A DNA stretch of 7,372 nucleotides from Acidobacteriota bacterium (GTDB lineage Bacteria > Acidobacteriota > Thermoanaerobaculia > Multivoradales > JAHEKO01): assembly GCA_030610025.1 (NCBI GenBank), contig JAUWSP010000129.1, positions 1 to 7,372 of the forward strand, read 5' to 3'. Positions 1 through 4,750 of the stretch are shown one piece after another; positions within the stretch are counted from its first letter, which is position 1; the number at the start of each line of letters is the position of its first letter. A program made the position numbers and the translations under genes. Below the pieces are notes generated by a model. It ran no database searches. It was not told where the DNA came from and saw only the letters and a program-made list of their open reading frames with translations.

Positions 1-2341
1 ACTCGCACGAGCGACTGGCGATCAGGTATCCACCGACAGCGAGCACGGCCAGCACCGGCAGCAACCTGGAGAGCCATTTGAGAAAGGCAGGCTTGCGCTT
101 CTCGTCCTCGTCCTCTTCGGACTCCTCGACCCCTTCCGATTCGTCCGGTGCCTCGACCATGAAGACTCCGGCAGCCTCTGGAAGCTCGTCATCGGCCTCC
201 TCGACGACTGGCACCGATACGGAGGTGTCGAGGTCCTTGGATTCGGGCTCGCTCTGCTGCGCTGCCGACTCGGGTAGGTCCAGAAGCTCGCGAACATAGC
301 TGCTCATTTCCCTCTGGCCAGGCGTCGGATCGAACTCTGCCAGCAACTCTTCGAGGCCGCCCTGCAACTCACCGGCAGTCTCGTATCGTTCGTCGGTCTC
401 TTTGGCCAGCGCTTTCAGCAACAGACCCTTGACGCGGGACGGGATGGACGGGTTCTGGATGATTCTCTCCGCGGTGTCACATTCCCGCACCGCTTCCAGG
501 ACAGACAGCTCGCTCTCGCCGCTGAAGAGCCGTTCGCCCGTGAGCATTTCGAACAACACGGTACCGGTGGAAAAGATGTCGGAGCGATGGTCGATGGATC
601 GTCCCCAGGCCTGCTCGGGAGACATGTACTGCAGTTTCCCTTTCAGCGCGCCCATCTGTGTGGTGCTGATCTTGGACACCGCCTTGGCAATGCCGAAGTC
701 ACAGAGCTTGATGTCGCCCTCGTAACTGATCAACACGTTGTGAGGCGATACATCGCGATGCACCAGGCCGAGCTCGGTGTTGTTGAAGTCCTTGCTGCGA
801 TGAGCGTAGTCGAGAGCGTCGGCAGTGCGAGACGCTATGTAGAGAGCCAACCCTGCTGGTAGGGGCTTGTCCCTCTTGCGCCCGGTGTCGAGCAGTTGTC
901 GGAGGTTCTGACCCTCGACATACTCCATGGCGATGAAGTAGTCGTCATCGACCTTGCCCAGATCGTAGATATGAGTGATGTTCTGGTGATTCAGTTGGGC
1001 GGCCAGCTTGGCCTCGTCGATGAACATATCGACGAAGTCCTGGTTTTCCGCTGGCTGAGGGAGGATTTTCTTGATCGCGACCCGCTTCTCGAAGCCCTCG
1101 ACGCCTTTGCGTCGCGCCTTCCAGACTTCGGCCATGCCGCCGAGGCCGATACGCTCCTCGAGGGTGTACTCTCCGAACTCGATCACCGACTCAGAGGCCG
1201 GCTCTGGTTCGGGCTCCGGCTCCTCTTCGCTCACCGCCTCCGCTTCACTCACCAGTGCGTCGATTTCGTCGGAGAGATCGTCCTGGGGAGGTTCCTGATC
1301 CGAGGCCGCTTCAACTTCCTCTTCCGTCTCTTCTGTCGCTTCTGGGATCTCTTCGTCAGCCTCGGCTGTCGGTGGGGCGGCAGGCGCGTCTGGGGCCGGG
1401 GTCTTGGCTTTGCCGAGATCGAGGCCGTCAAGGGCCTGTGACAGCAGGCTGTCGACATCGTCGGCGGAGCTATCGTCCCTCGAGGCTTTCTCGGGCTGCG
1501 AAGCAGCTCCCAGCGAAGCGGCAAGCACGCCAGCCAGGGTATCGCTCAGCTTGGCTTCGAGATCCTCATCGATATCGACGGCGGCGGGAGCCGGTTCGGG
1601 CTCCGGCGGGGCCGGAGCTGGCGCGGTCTGGCGCAATAGCTCGGCCACATCCAGGTCCTCTCCAGGATCGCCGGTCTGTCTGGCTTGCGCTTCCACCGCA
1701 TCGACCAGGGCCGGCACGGTCTCCTTGGCCAGCTCTTCCAGGTCCGAGAGGTCGGCGAGACTGTCATCGGGAGCATCGTCTGCCTCGATGTCGTCCAGCT
1801 CGATCTCCTCGGCTGAGGTCTCATCGCTGGCGGCCGTTTCCTCTTCGACCGGTTCCGCTTCAGGGCCCTTCTCTTCGGATGCAGCGGCCTCCTTGGGCTC
1901 GTCCTTGTCCAGGATGCCGTCGAGGAGATCACCGAAAATCTCTTCCGTAGAGAGGATTCGAACGTCGGTGCCAGCGTCGGTCGAGGTCTTTTTGTCCGTC
2001 GCAGTGGAGAGCTTGTCTTTGATGGTTGCGATCAGCTCTTCGGTCTGCACTGGCTTGACCAGTACCGCCTCGATGTCCTCGCCCTCGGTCGAGCTCTCTT
2101 CGTTCGTGGTCAGGAGCACGACTCCAGGCCCGCCGCTGCGGCGAGAAAAGGTCCGAACCAGGTCGTCGACTCCCTTGAGCTCATCGTTCAGCAAGACGAG
2201 CTGCGGCGCGAACTCAGAGGCCGCCCTGAGGGCCTGAGCGCGGCTCTTTACCGTCTTGACCAGCCAGCCCTGAGAGGCCAGCACGGATCGGACGTGATCG
2301 ATAGTCGAGGTTTCATTCTCCGCCAGAAGGATCAACGCCAT
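1..2341 (-). CDS. Pseudo-receiver / Ser-Thr protein kinase, membrane-anchored (3' end beyond window)
   Basis: The frame is open from ATG 2341 to the left edge, giving 780 codons with no stop. Residues 1-111 look like a CheY-type receiver. The E8-N9 pocket, T78/T79 and K96-P97 are recognisable, but N52 sits where the phosphorylated Asp belongs. Residues 112-388 form a Glu/Asp/Ala/Pro-rich linker. Residues 391-662 are a Hanks-type kinase: Gly loop 398-407 (IGLGGMAEVW), K424 in VAIK, E443 in helix C, H528-R529-D530 with N535, D548-F549-G550, S574-P575-E576 and D588. All catalytic residues are present, and it is an RD kinase with Ser/Thr in the activation loop (S556, S559-T561). A second acidic stretch (to 747) precedes K748-R749-K750 and one transmembrane helix (about 757-775). 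That places the kinase in the cytoplasm and the missing C-terminus outside. The family transfers phosphate from ATP to Ser/Thr. The substrate is unknown. The gene is divergent from moaA. Confidence 0.93.
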   Translation of the reverse strand, partial: MALILLAENETSTIDHVRSVLASQGWLVKTVKSRAQALRAASEFAPQLVLLNDELKGVDDLVRTFSRRSGGPGVVLLTTNEESSTEGEDIEAVLVKPVQTEELIATIKDKLSTATDKKTSTDAGTDVRILSTEEIFGDLLDGILDKDEPKEAAASEEKGPEAEPVEEETAASDETSAEEIELDDIEADDAPDDSLADLSDLEELAKETVPALVDAVEAQARQTGDPGEDLDVAELLRQTAPAPAPPEPEPAPAAVDIDEDLEAKLSDTLAGVLAASLGAASQPEKASRDDSSADDVDSLLSQALDGLDLGKAKTPAPDAPAAPPTAEADEEIPEATEETEEEVEAASDQEPPQDDLSDEIDALVSEAEAVSEEEPEPEPEPASESVIEFGEYTLEERIGLGGMAEVWKARRKGVEGFEKRVAIKKILPQPAENQDFVDMFIDEAKLAAQLNHQNITHIYDLGKVDDDYFIAMEYVEGQNLRQLLDTGRKRDKPLPAGLALYIASRTADALDYAHRSKDFNNTELGLVHRDVSPHNVLISYEGDIKLCDFGIAKAVSKISTTQMGALKGKLQYMSPEQAWGRSIDHRSDIFSTGTVLFEMLTGERLFSGESELSVLEAVRECDTAERIIQNPSIPSRVKGLLLKALAKETDERYETAGELQGGLEELLAEFDPTPGQREMSSYVRELLDLPESAAQQSEPESKDLDTSVSVPVVEEADDELPEAAGVFMVEAPDESEGVEESEEDEDEKRKPAFLKWLSRLLPVLAVLAVGGYLIASRSCE

Positions 2342-2347
2342 CGCGGT

Positions 2348-2352
2348 CTCCC
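2348..2352 (-). promoter_or_regulatory. Ribosome binding site of the kinase gene
   Basis: GGGAG on the minus strand lies six bases before ATG 2341. This favours that start over an in-frame ATG eight codons upstream (2365), which has only an A-run and no Shine-Dalgarno sequence in front of it. Starting at 2341 also places the first beta strand of the receiver fold (ALILLAENE) right at the N-terminus, as usual for the family. Confidence 0.65.
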
Positions 2353-2366
2353 GTCGTGGATACATT

Positions 2367-2396
2367 TTTTTAGCATTCTATCCTTCTCGTGGTCAA
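2367..2396 (-). promoter_or_regulatory. Possible sigma70-like promoter of the kinase gene
   Basis: On the minus strand TTGACC (2391-2396) is followed, after 18 bases, by TAAAAA (2367-2372). The -35 match is good and the -10 match is mediocre (4 of 6). The predicted start of transcription falls a few bases before the ribosome binding site, leaving a short leader. This is pattern matching only; the sigma factor preferences of this organism are unknown. Confidence 0.3.
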
Positions 2397-2437
2397 TGCA
2401 TTTTCAACGTGAACCCCTTGCTCGACAGAGGTTTAGC

Positions 2438-2450
2438 CCGCTTGTAGCGG
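2438..2450. repeat. Short inverted repeat in the kinase-moaA intergenic region
   Basis: CCGCT and AGCGG flank a 3-base TGT spacer, a perfect 5-bp dyad about 55 bases before the moaA start. It is not followed by a T-run, so it is not an intrinsic terminator. It could be an operator half-site pair or chance. The remainder of the 163-bp gap (2342-2504) shows no convincing plus-strand promoter and is too short to hold a molybdenum cofactor riboswitch in addition to a promoter. Confidence 0.2.
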
Positions 2451-2494
2451 TTGATCGAGGGTGCCGTCAGAGTCCTTGGGATAGAGTCCGCGTT

Positions 2495-2498
2495 GGAG
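2495..2498 (+). promoter_or_regulatory. Ribosome binding site that decides the moaA start
   Basis: GGAG six bases before GTG 2505. The frame stays open upstream to TTG 2451, directly after an in-frame TAG (2445-2447). That TTG has no Shine-Dalgarno-like sequence and would add 18 unneeded residues. No ATG occurs in frame before the CxxxCxxC motif. Confidence 0.6.
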
Positions 2499-2504
2499 TT
2501 CTTT

Positions 2505-3590
2505 GTGGGCAAGCTACCGATTCGTGATGAAAACTCAGGCCGGGCGGAGACGAGACCGGCGCCTCGGCGAGCCGCGAAGGATCGTGGAGCTCTTCGGGAC
2601 AAACTGTCGCGGCCGCTGACGGACCTGAGAATCTCGGTCACCGACCGTTGCAATTTTCGGTGTCGCTACTGCATGCCCAGGGAAGTTTTTGGATCGGACT
2701 TCGTCTTCCTGCCACGCTCTGAGATCCTCTCGTTCGAAGAGATCCATCGAGTGGCCCGGGTCTTTCAGCAGTTCGGGGTTCGTAAGTTCCGTCTCACCGG
2801 TGGGGAGCCTCTGCTGCGGGCCGATCTCACGGTGCTCATCGAGATGCTGGCGGCGCTGCCAGACAGTGAAGTGGTCTTGACGACCAATGGGGCGCTGCTG
2901 GCCCAGCAGGCCGAGGCGCTGGCGACGGCAGGATTGAGCCGGGTAACGGTCAGTTTGGATGCGATCGACGACGACGTCTTTCATCGGTTCAACGACGTCC
3001 GATTCCCGGTCGATGACGTCTTGAAGGGAATCGCTGCTGCGGTCGAGGCGGGCCTGGCCCCCGTCAAGGTCAACGCGGTGATCAAGAAGGGGGTCAACGA
3101 AGCTCACCTGGTCGAGCTCGTCGAGCACTTCAGGGGCAGCGGCATCCTCCTCCGGCTCATCGAGTACATGGATGTCGGCAATACCAATGGCTGGAAGATG
3201 GACGATGTCGTCTCGGGGGGCGAGATCCTCGAGCGGATCCAGGCGATCCACGCGTTGGAACCGATCGAGCCCGATCATGCCGGAGAGGTTGCGAAGCGCT
3301 GGAGCTATAGGGATGGTGAAGGTGAGGTCGGAATCATCACTTCGGTTACCCAACCCTTCTGCGGCGACTGCAGTCGGGCCCGGGTGTCGGCCGACGGTCG
3401 CTTGTACACCTGTCTGTTTGCCTCCGAGGGGATCGACATTCGCGAGCTGTTGCGAAGGGACTCGGGTGACGACGCCTTGAGGGAGCTCGTGAGCTCTGTC
3501 TGGACGCAACGGCGAGACCGTTACTCGGAGCTCCGGACCCGGGCTACGGCAAAACAGCCCAGAGTCGAGATGTCCTATATCGGCGGCTGA
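2505..3590 (+). CDS. moaA: GTP 3',8-cyclase MoaA (molybdenum cofactor biosynthesis)
   Basis: This radical S-adenosylmethionine enzyme converts GTP to 3',8-cyclo-7,8-dihydro-GTP, the first step of molybdopterin synthesis, in the cytoplasm; MoaC then makes cPMP. From GTG 2505 it is 361 residues. The N-terminal cluster motif is C49-x3-C53-x2-C56 within TDRCNFRCRYCMP. The SAM-binding RLTGGEPLLR segment follows. The C-terminal substrate-side cluster is C286-x2-C289-x13-C303 (FCGDCSRARVSADG), with the Arg residues that contact GTP in the family. The protein ends in the conserved Gly-Gly tail required for activity (SYIGG). It is somewhat longer than the usual 325-340 because of a charged N-terminal extension of about 30 residues, which may be partly a start-choice artefact. 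No other moa, moe or mob gene lies in the window, so this copy is unlinked here. All key residues are intact. Confidence 0.96.
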   Translation: MGKLPIRDENSGRAETRPAPRRAAKDRGALRDKLSRPLTDLRISVTDRCNFRCRYCMPREVFGSDFVFLPRSEILSFEEIHRVARVFQQFGVRKFRLTGGEPLLRADLTVLIEMLAALPDSEVVLTTNGALLAQQAEALATAGLSRVTVSLDAIDDDVFHRFNDVRFPVDDVLKGIAAAVEAGLAPVKVNAVIKKGVNEAHLVELVEHFRGSGILLRLIEYMDVGNTNGWKMDDVVSGGEILERIQAIHALEPIEPDHAGEVAKRWSYRDGEGEVGIITSVTQPFCGDCSRARVSADGRLYTCLFASEGIDIRELLRRDSGDDALRELVSSVWTQRRDRYSELRTRATAKQPRVEMSYIGG

Positions 3591-3639
3591 AAAGGCCGGC
3601 GACCTACCGTTCGAGCCGCAAGTAGCACCAGGTTTGCCG

Positions 3640-3679
3640 AAATTCGGGTGGGATCTCTCGAATTTGTGGAGGATTCCAC
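3640..3679 (+). other. Two adjacent stem-loops downstream of moaA
   Basis: AAATTCG (3640-3646) pairs with CGAATTT (3659-3665), extendable by a G-U and a G-C pair to a 9-bp stem with an 8-base loop. It is directly followed by GTGGA (3666-3670) pairing with TCCAC (3675-3679) around GGAT. The pair starts 49 bases after the moaA stop. No T-run follows, so this is not a classical intrinsic terminator; it could protect the 3' end of the moaA message or belong to the leader of the next gene. The rest of 3591-3775 holds no supportable gene. Confidence 0.3.
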
Positions 3680-3762
3680 TGCTCCCAGGGCGCCATTGGC
3701 TTAACCTGAATCCGGAAGACATCAGCTCGATAGGGGGCATTCATCCCTGCCCGACTTGAGGC

Positions 3763-3768
3763 GGAGGA
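3763..3768 (+). promoter_or_regulatory. Strong ribosome binding site of the PilZ-like gene
   Basis: GGAGGA lies seven bases before ATG 3776 and only four before an adjacent in-frame GTG (3773), so ATG is the preferred start. It is a near-perfect Shine-Dalgarno sequence and suggests efficient translation. Confidence 0.7.
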
Positions 3769-3775
3769 AGGTGTG

Positions 3776-4492
3776 ATGAGACCAAACCAACAACCGAACC
3801 GCACTTCAGCACACGCCGTCGACTCTGAACCTCGTGTCTCGAATCGGGCTCCGCTGGAGCGCAAGGTCGTCTTGAAGTTCCACGATTTCGGCGGCTTTTC
3901 CATCGAGTACTCAGCCAACATCTCGACCTCCGGCATGTTCGTCAAGACGACCTCGCCGAAGCCCGAAGGGTCGATCTTCATCTTCGAGATCTGGCTGGGC
4001 GACGAGCGCAAGCTCATCCACGGCCTGGGCGAAGTGGTCTGGATTCGTGACGAGGAGGAGTCCCCTGACAGACCGGCTGGAATGGGTGTCTCCTATCTCA
4101 AGCTGGATGACGAGAGTCGTGTCGCGATCGGACGCATCGTCGAGCATCATCTTCTGGAGGAGAGTGGAGCGTTGACGGACTCGAGCTCGGATGCCGAGGG
4201 CTCGGATGACGTAGATCTCGCGGGCGGGGGCCTGCGCCCAGTGCCGATCGGGGAACCGCGCTCCGGGGAGCTTCTGGTCCTCGATGAGAACGAGCTCCAG
4301 CTCGACGACCCTCTCGGCCCGACGATGGAGTCGGGAGTCATTGGCAGCCAGCCACGCCAGGGCGGGCGCTCTGGGCGCAGTCATGTGGCTCTCTGGCTTG
4401 TCCTGCTTCTGGCTGTGGCAGGGGGCGTCGGCTATCTGTGGTACAGCGGTGGCCTACAACCTCTGGGACCCTGGCTGGAGAGCTTGATGTGA
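3776..4492 (+). CDS. PilZ-like domain protein with C-terminal membrane anchor
   Basis: This is a 238-residue protein. Residues about 27-135 form a PilZ-type beta-barrel. N48-I-S50-T-S-G53 matches the family motif [DN]xSxxG, followed by an alternating-strand segment ending in a helix near VAIGRIVEHHL. The upstream arginine motif (canonically RxxxR), needed for cyclic di-GMP binding, is not present in standard form: R24 and R29 are five apart, and R29 is followed by K-V-V-L. The domain resembles the divergent PilZ group with many paralogues in myxobacteria. A low-complexity acidic linker (about 140-200) with a D/E/L-rich patch leads to a hydrophobic helix at 203-223 and a short outside tail. 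The N-terminus has no signal peptide, so the PilZ-like domain should face the cytoplasm. The partner and ligand are unknown. It probably has its own transcript, 185 bases after moaA. Confidence 0.8.
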   Translation: MRPNQQPNRTSAHAVDSEPRVSNRAPLERKVVLKFHDFGGFSIEYSANISTSGMFVKTTSPKPEGSIFIFEIWLGDERKLIHGLGEVVWIRDEEESPDRPAGMGVSYLKLDDESRVAIGRIVEHHLLEESGALTDSSSDAEGSDDVDLAGGGLRPVPIGEPRSGELLVLDENELQLDDPLGPTMESGVIGSQPRQGGRSGRSHVALWLVLLLAVAGGVGYLWYSGGLQPLGPWLESLM

Positions 4493-4593
4493 GCACCTTG
4501 CTGATCGTGATCGCAGTCGCCTTCGCGACGACTGCTACGACCCGGCGCCCCGTTGTCACCGCCCTCTGTTCGAACGAGCGCAGGCGCGAGTAG
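4489..4593 (+). CDS. Possible small hydrophobic peptide, coupled to the PilZ-like gene (doubtful)
   Basis: This is a 34-codon ORF starting at GTG 4489, which overlaps the PilZ-like stop as ATGTGA. GGAG (4477-4480) lies eight bases upstream. The first half is hydrophobic (STLLIVIAVAFATTA) and the second half is Arg-rich, so it would be a tiny membrane or secreted peptide. The overlap geometry is typical of translational coupling. However, the length is short, the composition of the second half is uninformative and I recognise no family. It may well be a chance ORF. Confidence 0.2.
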   Translation: MSTLLIVIAVAFATTATTRRPVVTALCSNERRRE

Positions 4594-4621
4594 ATCCAGC
4601 GACATCCCCACCTTTCCAATC

Positions 4622-4660
4622 GTCGCAGCCGTAACTGTCTGCGACAGAGCCTATCTGCGA
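4622..4660. repeat. Clustered direct and inverted repeats upstream of the peptidase gene
   Basis: TCTGCGA occurs twice in direct orientation (4638-4644 and 4654-4660, 16 bases apart). GTCGCAG (4622-4628) is the exact inverse of CTGCGAC (4639-4645). CTGTC (4635-4639) and GACAG (4643-4647) form a perfect 5-bp dyad around TGC. The arms overlap, so they offer mutually exclusive hairpins, or repeated sites for a DNA-binding protein next to the GATAAAG element. Confidence 0.3.
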
Positions 4661-4738
4661 TAAAGTTTGGCTTCGCTTTGCGTTCGATCCTCGTCCTGGC
4701 TCGGAGCCGGGGAGGTCGACGCTGATCCTGCCGCTGTT

Positions 4739-4745
4739 GGGGGAA
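4739..4745 (+). promoter_or_regulatory. Ribosome binding site of the M1-M28 peptidase gene
   Basis: GGGGGAA ends five bases before ATG 4751. The start is also supported by the typical Sec signal peptide that begins directly at this Met. Confidence 0.5.
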
Positions 4746-4750
4746 CGCTT

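Larger units (their letters stand above)
4594..4750 (+). other. Non-coding leader region before the M1-M28 gene
   Basis: I find no coding frame of any promise on either strand in this stretch, apart from antisense frames that continue from the flanking genes. It contains the repeat cluster described separately and an A/T-richer GATAAAG (4659-4665) that could be a -10 element, although no good -35 element sits at the right distance. The region most likely carries the promoter and leader of the peptidase gene. Confidence 0.4.

Noticed and set aside
1404..2237. A 277-codon plus-strand Ser-rich frame
   Set aside because: It is the complement of the acidic kinase linker (GAG/GAC/GCC codons read backward give Ser/Ala/Arg). 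The minus strand is supported by the flanking receiver and kinase motifs in the same frame.
2342..2504. Molybdenum cofactor riboswitch upstream of moaA
   Set aside because: The gap before moaA is only 163 bases, shared with the divergent kinase promoter, and I see no multi-stem architecture of the needed size.
2527..2600. ATG 2527 as a moaA start
   Set aside because: This ATG is in a different frame from the MoaA motifs. The in-frame GTG 2505 has a well-placed Shine-Dalgarno sequence.
2535..3740. A 401-codon open frame on the minus strand, longer than moaA itself
   Set aside because: It is antisense to moaA, whose iron-sulfur motifs and Gly-Gly tail are fully intact. The antisense translation shows no recognisable motif and is a usual by-product of GC-rich codon use.
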